DNA of 64,000 nucleotides from Mesorhizobium sp. SARCC-RB16n (GCF_008520305.1 NZ_ML703297.1:1-64000), one strand, 5' to 3'; numbered from the stretch's first letter, positions 52,758 through 61,492 are shown. Numbers and translations are program-made. Notes: a model not told the origin generated them from the sequence alone.

Positions 52758-53558
52758 ATGAAACTCACTTCCGGCTATCAGGCCTTTTGGGATGCCGCCC
52801 ACGAGAACTATCCCGATCATATAAAACCAGGCGGACTTCTTGATCAGGGGTGGCAAGATTTCCTTCCTGACTGGCCAGGAATGTGTGACACCATCAGCAA
52901 CGTCCTGAATGCTGATCATTCTGACCGCTTTGCGAAGCCGTCCGATCGGGTATGGATGCAGACTCTCTTCCCATGGAGTGCTGACAAGCGCGCCACAAAA
53001 GCTGGCGCCTTAGCAAAGACTTATAAAGGGCTGATACTTCTCAAGCTTCCTTTTGACCTAGCTTTATATCCACGGCTCATTTGGGAACTTCAGCCAAGAA
53101 CAATTCTAGAACTCGGGTCATATCAGGGTGGCAGTGGGCTATGGTTTGCTGATAACATGTCGGTGCTCTGTGATATACCCGGTGAAGTTCACTCCTTTGA
53201 TTTGTATACGAAATGCGTTCATGAAAACGCAAAAAAGCATCCATTGCTGACCTTTCATCAAGTAGACATATCTGACGTCGCTAACTTCGATGAAAATTTG
53301 CTGGCGAGGCTGCCGCATCCCTGGCTTGTGGTTGACGATGCGCACGTGAAGATATTCTCAATATTTAGTTACTTGAACAGGTTTATGTCGTCTGGCGATT
53401 ACTATGTAATAGAGGATAATAGTGCGGTAGTAAATCACGAGGTTATAGATGGATTTAGATTGATAGAAGAATCAGGTTTCCTGATAGATACCTATTACAC
53501 CGACGCGTTCGGGATTAATGTTACTTGTGCGCCAAATGCGTGGCTTCGAAAGTCGTAG
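52758..53558 (+). CDS. CmcI/rhamnosyl O-methyltransferase-family protein, NifA-type promoter
   Basis: 266 residues; TATGGAGATAGACCT precedes the ATG. The central Rossmann-like core reads PRTILELGSYQGGSGLWFADN, GEVHSFDLYTKC, LTFHQVDISD and WLVVDDAHVKIFSIFSYLNRFMSSGDYYVIEDN, the pattern of the cephalosporin hydroxylase (CmcI)/rhamnosyl O-methyltransferase family. Members are SAM-dependent methyltransferases acting on sugars or small molecules. The gene is more AT-rich than its neighbours, suggesting separate acquisition. A perfect sigma-54 promoter and an activator site lie upstream, so expression in nitrogen-fixing cells is expected. The substrate is unknown; a glycan or secreted metabolite is possible. 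Confidence 0.8.
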   Translation: MKLTSGYQAFWDAAHENYPDHIKPGGLLDQGWQDFLPDWPGMCDTISNVLNADHSDRFAKPSDRVWMQTLFPWSADKRATKAGALAKTYKGLILLKLPFDLALYPRLIWELQPRTILELGSYQGGSGLWFADNMSVLCDIPGEVHSFDLYTKCVHENAKKHPLLTFHQVDISDVANFDENLLARLPHPWLVVDDAHVKIFSIFSYLNRFMSSGDYYVIEDNSAVVNHEVIDGFRLIEESGFLIDTYYTDAFGINVTCAPNAWLRKS

Positions 53559-53756
53559 CTTGGCTCTGAGAGAGAGCTTCGCTCGTAACCCAGGCAGGAC
53601 GTAGCTCGACCGGAGTTGCTGTCGACGGGGCGATCCATAGGGATAGCGCCGTCGGTGATCGCGGCCGGTTAGACGCCATGACCGAGGCGTGAGCGGCGTA
53701 GCCGCGCCAGTGAGTTTTGAGGACTCGCCCTTACTCACGAGTTCGACCCACGCGGG

Positions 53757-53771
53757 TGGCAAGAAATTTGC
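53757..53771 (+). promoter_or_regulatory. Sigma-54-like promoter upstream of the Ldh gene
   Basis: TGGCAAGAAATTTGC differs from TGGCAC-N5-TTGC only at the sixth base. The start codon lies 55 bp downstream. No TGT-N10-ACA site is found between 53559 and 53750, so NifA control is less certain here; read-through from the upstream gene is also possible. Confidence 0.5.
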
Positions 53772-53825
53772 TAGGGGTGTTACGCCGCCTGATGGTCGTG
53801 ATGGGCCTGAATCGAGGAAACGTTC

Positions 53826-54926
53826 ATGAGTTCAACCGAAGACCTACGGCTGGGTGAACCGCACGAAGGGCGCTTTTTGGTGGTGGAGCCCGACCGTCTC
53901 ACCCGCATATGCGCGGCGCTGTTGAAAGCAGCCGGCGCTTCAGAGGACGAAGCGCAAGCAGTCGCCACCGGCTGCGTCAACGCCAACCTGGCTGGCCATG
54001 ATTCTCATGGAGTGATCGCCATTCCAGGCTACATCGACAGCCTGAAGGCAGGGGATATCGTGCCGGGTGCAGAGTGGACAATTGTGCGAGAATCCCCCAC
54101 CACGGCTGTTATCGATGGCAATTGGGGTTTTGGTTTTCATGTCAACACTAAGGCGATGGCGCTCTTGATCGAAAAAGCAAAGACCGCGAACGTCGCGGCG
54201 TGCACAGTCTTCAGGCAGAGCCATGTTGGACGGCTAGCCGCGTATCCTTTGATGGCGGTAAGCGCCGGCATGATCGGGTTTGCGGTCGCTGGTTCCGGTA
54301 GCTTTCCCGATTGTGTCGCGCCCTTCGGTGGACGTGAGGCGCGGCTTGGAACCAACCCCATCTCGATCGGGGTGCCCTCCAATCTCCAAGCCCCATTTCT
54401 GCTCGACATGGCAACCTCAGCCGCTGCCGCCGGCAAGCTTGAACTGGCGATCGCGCGCCGTGAGAAAATTCCCGAGGGCTGGTTGATCGATGCCGAGGGT
54501 CGCCCCACGACCAACCCCCACGACTATCGCAAGGGCGGGGTGCTACTGCCGCTCGGCGGACCCGAGGGTTACAAGGGCAGCGGCCTCGCTGCAATCGTGG
54601 AACTGTTATGCGGACTGCTGCCAGATCCTGGTTTCGGGCCCCAGTCGAGCGGCCGGGAGAATTTAGGCTGTTTTATGGCTGTCTTCAACGTGGCTGCGTT
54701 CTGCCCGCTTAACAAATTCAAACATGAGGTCGCCGAGTTCGCGCGGTACCTTAAATCGGCGACGCCGTCGGAAGGCTCGCCCGGCGTGTTCTACCCCGGC
54801 GAGATCGGATATTTGCGCGCACAGAAGCGCATGGCAAACGGCATTGAGATAGAGAAAGCGACCTGGGACAAGCTGCGCACGCTGGCGCGTAATTACAGGC
54901 TTGCCGGAGAACTTGATCTCGCCTGA
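53826..54926 (+). CDS. Ldh-family malate/L-lactate/ureidoglycolate-type dehydrogenase
   Basis: 366 residues, the usual length of the NAD(P)-dependent Ldh_2 family. Recognisable segments: AAGASEDEAQAVATGCVNANLAGHDSHGVIAIPGYIDSL, VIDGNWGFGFHVNTKAM, catalytic-type His in VFRQSHVGRLAAYPLMA, GTNPISIGVPSNLQAPFLLDMATSA and GYKGSGLAAIVELLCGLL. It should oxidise a 2-hydroxy acid or reduce a keto acid or imine. It lies 267 bp after the CmcI-like gene and has its own sigma-54-like site. Confidence 0.88.
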   Translation: MSSTEDLRLGEPHEGRFLVVEPDRLTRICAALLKAAGASEDEAQAVATGCVNANLAGHDSHGVIAIPGYIDSLKAGDIVPGAEWTIVRESPTTAVIDGNWGFGFHVNTKAMALLIEKAKTANVAACTVFRQSHVGRLAAYPLMAVSAGMIGFAVAGSGSFPDCVAPFGGREARLGTNPISIGVPSNLQAPFLLDMATSAAAAGKLELAIARREKIPEGWLIDAEGRPTTNPHDYRKGGVLLPLGGPEGYKGSGLAAIVELLCGLLPDPGFGPQSSGRENLGCFMAVFNVAAFCPLNKFKHEVAEFARYLKSATPSEGSPGVFYPGEIGYLRAQKRMANGIEIEKATWDKLRTLARNYRLAGELDLA

Positions 54927-55362
54927 AATGTATGACGTGGCGAAGGATGAAGGTCGGGTTTGACGCACATTGGCGTAATACCAGCGCCGTGCGCGTGTGC
55001 GGTAAGAGCCGGCGGAGCGTTCGTCTGCCGCTGCCCAGGAGGTCGGCGACGCGGCGTTTGACACATAAATCAAGAACGGGCGGCCGATGGTGGTGGAAGA
55101 TCGGCTGTTCTGCGATCGAAGACGCTCTATCGCCCGTTCACGACGTCCTCTTCGATCTCGCATATCGTCGACCGCGCCTTGCGACGGGCCGGCGTCGAGG
55201 ATCCCCCGCAACAATCCGCTTTCATTGGTTCGTCCCCAGTCTGACTATGAACAAGACTGCGTATTCCAATGAAACCGGACGGTGATTCCGGGACGAAACC
55301 GGACGCGTCCGGCTTTTGATCGGAATGCCGTCCGATAAATCGTCGGAATCTGCACAAGACCT
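54927..55362 (+). other. Degraded DNA: integrase remnant and IS21-type end
   Basis: No intact gene. A plus-strand frame around 55115-55215 encodes SKTLYRPFTTSSSISHIVDRALRRAGVE, which resembles the region before the HxxR box of XerD-like integrases; the rest is missing. Bases about 55255-55320 contain GAAACCGGAC twice with GATTCCGGGACG between, as in the ends of IS21-family elements. Both assignments are by pattern only. Confidence 0.4.
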
Positions 55363-55378
55363 TGTTCTGAATCTAACA
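55363..55378 (+). promoter_or_regulatory. NifA upstream activator site (LLM gene)
   Basis: TGTTCTGAATCTAACA fits TGT-N10-ACA; the complement TGTTAGATTCAGAACA fits TGT-N4-T-N5-ACA and shares TTCAG-N-ACA with the site at 52605. It is 106 bp upstream of the -24 element. Confidence 0.72.
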
Positions 55379-55483
55379 TTAGCCCCACATTCCTAGTGCT
55401 TTGCGGGAAAGTTTTCGCACCATCCTTGGATGGCTTGAGGAAAGCGATTGTAAATCAGTTACCTAGCTGGACGTTTTCTCCGT

Positions 55484-55498
55484 CGGCACATCCCTTGC
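55484..55498 (+). promoter_or_regulatory. Sigma-54 promoter of the LLM monooxygenase gene
   Basis: CGGCACATCCCTTGC differs from TGGCAC-N5-TTGC only at the first base and is followed by A. The start codon is 47 bp downstream. Together with the activator site it predicts NifA control. Confidence 0.7.
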
Positions 55499-55544
55499 AA
55501 TGAGAACAGCATATATATCAAAAGCCAAATTGTAGGAGTCCAGA

Positions 55545-56837
55545 ATGTCTCGCCAGATGAAGTTTGTAGCGTTTCTCTTGGCGGGGCCAACTTGCCATCA
55601 TCATGCCATGTGGCGCCATCCGCAAACAGAGAATCGGTTTCTCGACCCCGCGTTCTGGGAAACGCTGGGGAGAACGCTCGAGGCCGGCAGATTTGACGGA
55701 CTATTCTTCGCGGATGTTCTCTCTTTCCATAACGAAACCACTATGGCGCGAGGCGGGCAGATGTCGCTGCTTGATCCTGTCCCGCTAGTGGCGATGATGG
55801 CGCGGGCGACGTCGCGCATTGGACTCGGTGTGACATTATCGACGACTTTCCAAGACCCCTATGCGATAGCCCGAGTGCTTTCCTCGCTTGATGTGCTAAG
55901 TGGCGGCCGCATCGCCTGGAACATTGTGACTTCCTTTAGCGACCTGGATGCGCAGATCTTTGGCGAGGAGGCGCTCCTGCCGCGCAGTGAACGTTACGAC
56001 CGCGCCGAGGAGGTCCTGAAAGTGTGCCTCGACTTGTGGACGGGGTGGGCGGACGGCGCGCTCGTCCTTGACAAGGAGAGCGGCGACTTCATTGATGAGG
56101 CGAAGGTGCGCCGCACCGAGATCGCCGGGAAATACGTCGGAGCAAGGGGCGTATTCACCGTCCCACCGAGCCCTCAGGGACACCCGGTCATTATGCAAGC
56201 CGGATCGTCACCGCGCGGCCGCGATTTTGCCGCCAGCCACGCCGAGCTTGTCTTTACGCTTCAGCACTCGTTGCCGGACATGCAGGAATTTTATGCCGAG
56301 ATGAAGGATCGCGTCGGCAGGGCGGGGCGAAATCCGGACGATTGCGCCATCCTTGTCTCAGTAGACCCGATCGTCGGCGAAACGAACTCTCTTGCCCGCG
56401 AAAAGCAGGCTTACATCAATGACTTGGTCGACCCTCACGTCGGAATCCCCTTCATGTCTGACCACACCGGGCTCGATTTGTCGCAGTATCCGGTCGACAA
56501 GCCAATCATCGACATCCCGGCAGAAACCGGCTCTCGTGGTTCCTTCGATATCATCCTTCAAGGCACCAAGGCCAACAATCTCACGCTCGGCGAAGCGGCC
56601 AAGCATTTCGCCATAAGCGAACTCTGCCCTCAAGTCGTGGGCACGCCCGAGACCGTGGCCGACCAGCTTCAGGATTTCTTCGAAAATAAGGGCTGTGATG
56701 GCTTCATAGTGACGCCCACCGTAATGCCAGGCTCCTTCGAGGCCTTCACGCGATCGGTCGTCCCGATCCTCCAGAAGCGCGGTCTATTCCGCAAGGAGTA
56801 TCCGGGCTCCACTCTGAGGGAAACGATCAAAGCGTAA
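55545..56837 (+). CDS. LLM-class flavin monooxygenase (NtaA/SnaA/DszA family)
   Basis: 430 residues; GTAGGAGTCCAGA precedes the ATG. The family pattern is clear: FDGLFFADVLSFHN, LDPVPLVAMMARATSRIGLGVTLSTTFQDPYAIARVLSSLDVLSGGRIAWNIVTS, then ERYDRAEEVLKVCLDLW and GHPVIMQAGSSPRGRDFAASHAELVF. Such enzymes use FMNH2 and oxygen to hydroxylate or cleave their substrate and need a separate flavin reductase. The NifA site and sigma-54 promoter upstream imply expression under microoxic nitrogen-fixing conditions. The substrate is unknown. It is convergent with the Rieske/reductase pair. Confidence 0.88.
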   Translation: MSRQMKFVAFLLAGPTCHHHAMWRHPQTENRFLDPAFWETLGRTLEAGRFDGLFFADVLSFHNETTMARGGQMSLLDPVPLVAMMARATSRIGLGVTLSTTFQDPYAIARVLSSLDVLSGGRIAWNIVTSFSDLDAQIFGEEALLPRSERYDRAEEVLKVCLDLWTGWADGALVLDKESGDFIDEAKVRRTEIAGKYVGARGVFTVPPSPQGHPVIMQAGSSPRGRDFAASHAELVFTLQHSLPDMQEFYAEMKDRVGRAGRNPDDCAILVSVDPIVGETNSLAREKQAYINDLVDPHVGIPFMSDHTGLDLSQYPVDKPIIDIPAETGSRGSFDIILQGTKANNLTLGEAAKHFAISELCPQVVGTPETVADQLQDFFENKGCDGFIVTPTVMPGSFEAFTRSVVPILQKRGLFRKEYPGSTLRETIKA

Positions 56838-56902
56838 GCGATCCGATGACGTGACAATTGGAACTACCGAAGCGGCGTTCCGGGTACCGAACTGACCACA
56901 GC

Positions 56903-57226
56903 TTAGACGGTCCCTTCGATGAGGACTTCGACGACATTTTCGCGGATCCTCGTCTCAAAAACGGCAATTGGACAATCGGCAGGTCCTCTGACCACCTGGC
57001 CAGTCCTTATGTCGAATTGTGCGCCGTGCAAAGGACACTCGACCAGTCCATCCTCGAGCCAGCCATCCGTCAATAGAGTATAAGCGTGGCTGCATATGTT
57101 ATCCGTTGCGTAGACAGCGCCGCTTATTAAATATATCGCAATTTTCTTTTCCCCAATAACGAATGGATACATCCCATCGGCGTCCAAGTCATCCAGATGG
57201 CACAGGCTTACCCAATTCATCGTCAT
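56903..57226 (-). CDS. Rieske-type [2Fe-2S] ferredoxin
   Basis: 107 residues, the size of free Rieske ferredoxins (BphA3/NirD type). The cluster ligands are CSH in TDNICSHAYTLLTDG and CPLH in GLVECPLHGAQFDIRTGQVV. It should carry electrons from the reductase encoded just upstream (4-bp overlap) to a terminal oxygenase. No Rieske oxygenase alpha subunit is seen in this window, so the acceptor is unknown. Confidence 0.9.
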   Translation of the reverse strand: MTMNWVSLCHLDDLDADGMYPFVIGEKKIAIYLISGAVYATDNICSHAYTLLTDGWLEDGLVECPLHGAQFDIRTGQVVRGPADCPIAVFETRIRENVVEVLIEGTV

Positions 57227-58482
57227 TGCATCCTCACATTTAGATTGAGGATCGCGGATCCAGCTCCCAAATCACCAACCGTTGAGCAACTCTGTACCAG
57301 TATTGAGTCCTTGATGAGCGCCGTTGGAATTGGCTCGCCCCTTCGATCGGCGCGCCGAAGTGCCGACATCTCCCGCCCTTTATTAACGCTTTCAGCCCCT
57401 ACCAAGGATCCGGCATCGTCAACTCCAATGCGCAGCCAACTCTCGGAGTTCAGGTCGCCGATCTGGTGGAAACGCGATGCCCTCTTCGGCAATCCGAGGC
57501 ATTGGATGTTGGAGTCATACTGGTCAGACCAGAACCATGGAAGCTCGTTGAACATGCCATCTCTTCCCAACATGCTGGTCGCTGCCACGGTGCCTTGAGC
57601 TGAAGCAGAGCTCCATGACTCTGTGCGTATATGCACCCCTAGGTGATCGACAGGATAGCTCGTCACCTCGCCAGCAGCAAAAATCCGTTCGTCGGAGGTA
57701 CGGCATTGCTGATCGACCACGATTCCATCAGCGGTGGCTAGTCCGCATTGGAGGGCAAGCTCGATGTTGGGAATAATGCCGACGCCTACCACTAGGATGT
57801 CAGATCTGACCTCGCCTTCAGGCCACCTCAGAACAATATCGTTCCCGTCCTGGAAGGCTTCGCAGATGTTGATGTCAAGGAAAATCCTGACGTCTTGTCG
57901 GGAATGCATCTTGCGGGCAAACTCTGCGAGTGTAGGCGTGGCGCCACGCGACAAGAGTTCCGGCGCGCGTTCCAGCAAGGTGACGGTGCATCCATTGCGC
58001 TTTGCTGCCGCGGCTATTTCCAGACCAACGAATCCACCTCCAATGATAGCGATACGCAGATGGTTATGCAGGGCCGTCCTTAGTCGTTGGGCATCTAAAA
58101 TCGTGCGCAGATAGAAGACGCGCGCAGGGTCGATATTCGGTAGATCCAGACGGCGTAGCCGCGATCCTGTGGCCAACAAGAGCCTATCATATTGAATAGA
58201 AGAGCCATCCGATAGCGCTATCGTTTGATTGGGGCGATCGATGCTGGTCGCAGTGAGGCCATCCCGCAGTGTCACGTTCGACTTATAGATCTCGGCAGGG
58301 CCAAGGTCCGGACGAACTGGCTCTGTTGTCTTCAGGTATTCTTTTGAGAGGGGAGGCCTGTCATATGGCACCCCTGGTTCTGTCCCGAAAACGTACACAG
58401 ACTGACTTGGCTCGAGCCGGTGAAGTTCCGCAGCAGCACGGTGGCCGGCCACACCACTTCCGATAATAACAAAGTCGCCCAT
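57223..58482 (-). CDS. FAD-dependent ferredoxin reductase
   Basis: 419 residues from ATG 58482; a longer frame to 58626 is open but MGDFVIIGSGVAGHRAAAEL is the natural start. FAD-binding GxGxxG near residue 8, SVYVFGTEPGVPYDRPPLSKEYL, second dinucleotide motif IAIIGGGFVGLEIAAAAKR for NADH, and IFAAGEVTSYP near the FAD ribityl site. This is the BphA4/ThcD rubredoxin/ferredoxin reductase group. It transfers electrons from NAD(P)H to the Rieske ferredoxin downstream. Confidence 0.9.
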   Translation of the reverse strand: MGDFVIIGSGVAGHRAAAELHRLEPSQSVYVFGTEPGVPYDRPPLSKEYLKTTEPVRPDLGPAEIYKSNVTLRDGLTATSIDRPNQTIALSDGSSIQYDRLLLATGSRLRRLDLPNIDPARVFYLRTILDAQRLRTALHNHLRIAIIGGGFVGLEIAAAAKRNGCTVTLLERAPELLSRGATPTLAEFARKMHSRQDVRIFLDINICEAFQDGNDIVLRWPEGEVRSDILVVGVGIIPNIELALQCGLATADGIVVDQQCRTSDERIFAAGEVTSYPVDHLGVHIRTESWSSASAQGTVAATSMLGRDGMFNELPWFWSDQYDSNIQCLGLPKRASRFHQIGDLNSESWLRIGVDDAGSLVGAESVNKGREMSALRRADRRGEPIPTALIKDSILVQSCSTVGDLGAGSAILNLNVRMQ

Positions 58483-58506
58483 CAGGTCCGTTCCCGTGTC
58501 CGTCTC

Positions 58507-58551
58507 TAAGCGGTATCTTAGAACGCTTAACATCAACGGCTGGAACGTTCC
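58507..58551. promoter_or_regulatory. Inverted repeats between the reductase and MocR-like genes
   Basis: TAAGCG (58507-58512) and CGCTTA (58524-58529) form a 6-11-6 inverted repeat, followed by a perfect palindrome GGAACGTTCC (58542-58551). The site lies in the divergent promoter region and could be the operator of the MocR-like regulator. Confidence 0.35.
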
Positions 58552-58643
58552 TAGATACAGCTGCGCTCGATTTTGATCATCACAATCCGTTCGAGACCGG
58601 CTGTCGGTGCGCCGCTCACGGGTCAACGCGCTGAAAAACTGTC

Positions 58644-60113
58644 ATGGCTCTACGTCCATTAGACAGCGAAGATCAGCACTGTTACGCTGGCATAATGTCC
58701 TATCGCTATAATTCTGTTGTCGACCTCATTCACAAACAAATAAGCGCTGGCACTCTAAAGGTTGGCGACCGTCTGCCGTCGATCAGGCAGCTCAGCCTCC
58801 TGACCGGTTTCAGCACTGTCACGATCCACCACGCCTACGAACTGCTTGAAAGCCAGGGGTATTGCAGTGCGCGCCCCCGATCAGGGTTTTACCTGGTGCG
58901 TACGCCGCTACAACAAATGGGAGATTTTCCACATGACGGCGAGAACTCGATCGAACCGGTCTCGATCGTGGACTTCCCACATGCCCTGCTGCTGTCATGG
59001 CAAAAGCGGACACTGGATGCCTTCGGCGCACCTCATCCCAGCGCCGACCTGTTCGATTGCGCTGACGTCGACAGGGTGATGTGTCGCCTTCTAAGGCGGA
59101 GAAAGGCGATTGCCGCCAACTCCGTAGGAGGCGACCCTGAACTCCGCCTCCAAATTGCGAAGCGCGCAGCGCAGCGCGGCGTCGTCACCCGTCCTCAAGA
59201 CATTGTCATTACCGGTTCAGCGATACAGGCGTTCAACCTCTGTCTCGATGCCCTTACTGATCCCGGCGATGTCGTCTTGGTCGAAAGTCCGTCGTATTTT
59301 CCTGCCTTATCGAGTATTAAGCGGCGAAATTTACGTGTGATCGAAATCTATTCACATCCAGTAAATGGCATTGACCCTGACCAGCTGGAGCATTTGGTCA
59401 GGCACAATGAAATCCGGGTGGCCGTTTTAATGGTGAGCAACCACTTTCCGACCGGTATCACCTATAGCGAAGATCGAATGAAAAGGATCGTCTTGGTAGC
59501 AAAAAAGAATGACGTTACGATTATAGCAAATAGTATGCTCGATGATATAACGTATGATAGTGGAACTGATAACTGTTTGCGAAAATTCGACTCTGGTGAA
59601 ACGGTATTACAATTTAGCAGCTTTGAGTGCGGTCTATCCCCACAATATGGGCTTGGATGGATTGTCGCCGGAAAACATTCGCAGAGAATATTGGCCGCGT
59701 CTTACTTGGGCGACTACGCGCCGAATGATCAGCGCATACAGCAGGCCGTAGCGGAGTATCTTTCCAGCCGAAGCCACGACAGGCAGTTGCGACGCATTCG
59801 GGAGACTCTTGCATCGCGCATGGAGCGAGGGCTTCAACTGCTCGCCGACAGCTTGCCGACGGGATGTTCCGTAAGCCGACCAACGGGCGGTTACATGTGT
59901 TGGGTTCGTGGTCCACAAAAATTTACGTCCATGACCGCGGTGCTCCAACTGCACAAGCAGAACGTCAGCATTTTGCCCGGTTCGGTATTTTCCGCCGCAG
60001 CCCGGTCATTCGAAAATTTCTTAGCCTTGAACTTGTCGTTTCCATGGTCAGCAGAAAACGAAGCGAAGATTGGCAGGATCGGCGATTTGATCGCACAAAC
60101 TGTCGGACGCTGA
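58644..60113 (+). CDS. MocR-type GntR regulator with degenerate aminotransferase domain
   Basis: Up to 489 residues; MSYRYNSVVDLIHKQI at 58695 is the probable start. The N-terminal GntR winged HTH (ISAGTLKVGDRLPSIRQLSLLTGFSTVTIHHAYELLESQGY) is complete. The C-terminal fold-type I aminotransferase domain is recognisable (GDPELRLQIAKRAAQRG, ITGSAIQAFNLCLDAL, LVESPSYFPALSSIKRRNLRV). However, the PLP-binding Lys position of the SFSK motif is Cys in FSSFECGLSP, and the usual EDD is altered (ANSMLDD). It probably does not bind PLP covalently. It is divergent from the reductase gene. Confidence 0.85.
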   Translation: MALRPLDSEDQHCYAGIMSYRYNSVVDLIHKQISAGTLKVGDRLPSIRQLSLLTGFSTVTIHHAYELLESQGYCSARPRSGFYLVRTPLQQMGDFPHDGENSIEPVSIVDFPHALLLSWQKRTLDAFGAPHPSADLFDCADVDRVMCRLLRRRKAIAANSVGGDPELRLQIAKRAAQRGVVTRPQDIVITGSAIQAFNLCLDALTDPGDVVLVESPSYFPALSSIKRRNLRVIEIYSHPVNGIDPDQLEHLVRHNEIRVAVLMVSNHFPTGITYSEDRMKRIVLVAKKNDVTIIANSMLDDITYDSGTDNCLRKFDSGETVLQFSSFECGLSPQYGLGWIVAGKHSQRILAASYLGDYAPNDQRIQQAVAEYLSSRSHDRQLRRIRETLASRMERGLQLLADSLPTGCSVSRPTGGYMCWVRGPQKFTSMTAVLQLHKQNVSILPGSVFSAAARSFENFLALNLSFPWSAENEAKIGRIGDLIAQTVGR

Positions 60114-60394
60114 CTTCTGTGACCTTTGGGAGACCGCGAGGCATTCCATTTCGAGACGCCGTTCAGGGCCTGGGTCGAGGGCTTCAACTCCCGCGTCCGA
60201 CTTGCCATAGCCGGCTTGCCGGTGGACTGCGCGACAAACTGTACTGATGCGCTTTTCAGAAATCTGTACATTGCGTGGCGCCGCAGATTGCGCGAAAACT
60301 CCGACATGGGCCTGGTATCAAGACCCCCAAACCACGCAACACGGCTGCAGTAGTAATGCATTGGTAAGTTACTCCTGCCAAGTCGCCAGACAAA

Positions 60395-61468
60395 GTGCTG
60401 ACAATGGTTTCTTCCCCGGCCCGCCCTATCGACTGCGACGTCCACGTGGCACTCCCAGACACTCGCGCGCTGCTGCCATATCTTGACGACTACTGGCGGG
60501 AGCACGTCATCCGCCGTGGTCTTGATCGCGAAGACTTCGAGCTCAGTTCGTATCCGCCAAGCCTCCCTCTATCGTGTCGCCCGGACTGGCGTCCCCAACA
60601 AGGGCTTCCCGGTTCACAATTCGAGCAATTGCGGGATCAGGTACTTGACCCATTTCAGTCACGATTCGCCATTTGCAACGTGCTACATGGCTCGCAGATC
60701 ATGTTCAGCGAGGACCTATCCGCAGCACTTTGTCGCGCCATAAACAACTGGATTAGCGCGGAATGGCTTGATCGCGACCCTCGACTTCGGGCGTCAATTG
60801 TCGTGCCTGTGCACAGCCCTGAACTGGCAGTCGCAGAGATCGAACGTCGCGCTGCCGATCTACGGTTCGTGCAGGTGCTCATGTTGGCTATGGGTGAGAT
60901 GCCACTTGGCAGGCGACAGAATTGGCCGATCTATGCTGCGGCCGAGCGCCACGATTTGCCAATTGGCGTCCATGCGGGAAGTAGTCTTCGCAATCCGCCC
61001 AGTCCCTTGGGCTGGTCGTCGCACTATATCGATGACTACGTATCACAGGCACCGGGATTCTCTGGGGCTCTCAATAGCTTAGTAGTTGAAGGTGTTTTCA
61101 ACAAATTTCCGCACCTCAAGGTCGTATTACTGGAGTCCGGTGTGACTTGGTTGCCGGCGCATCTATGGCGCGCGAATAAACAATGGCGCGGCGTACGATC
61201 TGAAACTCCCTGGCTTACGCGCCCGCCGTCGGAGATTATTCGCGAGCATGTGCGGCTGACGGTCCAACCTTTCGATGCCCCCCCAACAGACGGCCAGGTC
61301 CAGACGATCATCGATCAAATTGGCTCCGACGAAATGTTATTGTTCTCCACCGACTATCCGCATTGGCATTTCGACGGAACCGACGCGGTTCCTCAGGGGC
61401 TATCACACGAATCACTATCGAAGATGCTCGTGGACAACGCTTTGGCGACCTATCCCCGCCTGAACTGA
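60395..61468 (+). CDS. Amidohydrolase 2-family protein (ACMSD-like), first paralogue
   Basis: 357 residues from GTG 60395, or about 354 from ATG 60404. The metal-binding start is PIDCDVHVALPD; later motifs are LPIGVHAGSS, VVLLESGVTWLPAHLWR and the C-terminal LLFSTDYPHWHFDGTD. This is the COG2159 family that includes decarboxylases such as ACMSD and related hydrolases. The 281 bp before it hold no gene. It is followed by a paralogue with 24 bp between them, so they form an operon. The substrate is unknown. Confidence 0.88.
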   Translation: MLTMVSSPARPIDCDVHVALPDTRALLPYLDDYWREHVIRRGLDREDFELSSYPPSLPLSCRPDWRPQQGLPGSQFEQLRDQVLDPFQSRFAICNVLHGSQIMFSEDLSAALCRAINNWISAEWLDRDPRLRASIVVPVHSPELAVAEIERRAADLRFVQVLMLAMGEMPLGRRQNWPIYAAAERHDLPIGVHAGSSLRNPPSPLGWSSHYIDDYVSQAPGFSGALNSLVVEGVFNKFPHLKVVLLESGVTWLPAHLWRANKQWRGVRSETPWLTRPPSEIIREHVRLTVQPFDAPPTDGQVQTIIDQIGSDEMLLFSTDYPHWHFDGTDAVPQGLSHESLSKMLVDNALATYPRLN

Positions 61469-61492
61469 CCAAAGAACAGCGAAGATACCAAC

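Noticed and set aside
53559-53825. Possible structured RNA between the CmcI-like and Ldh genes (several short inverted repeats)
   Set aside because: No known riboswitch core such as the GGAGAG/CTCTC pairing of the glycine aptamer; repeats are short and GC-driven.
60278-60296. Sigma-54-like box TGGCGCCGCAGATTGC upstream of the amidohydrolase operon
   Set aside because: The GG-to-GC spacing is one base too long and the A of the -24 box is missing; no TGT-N10-ACA upstream.
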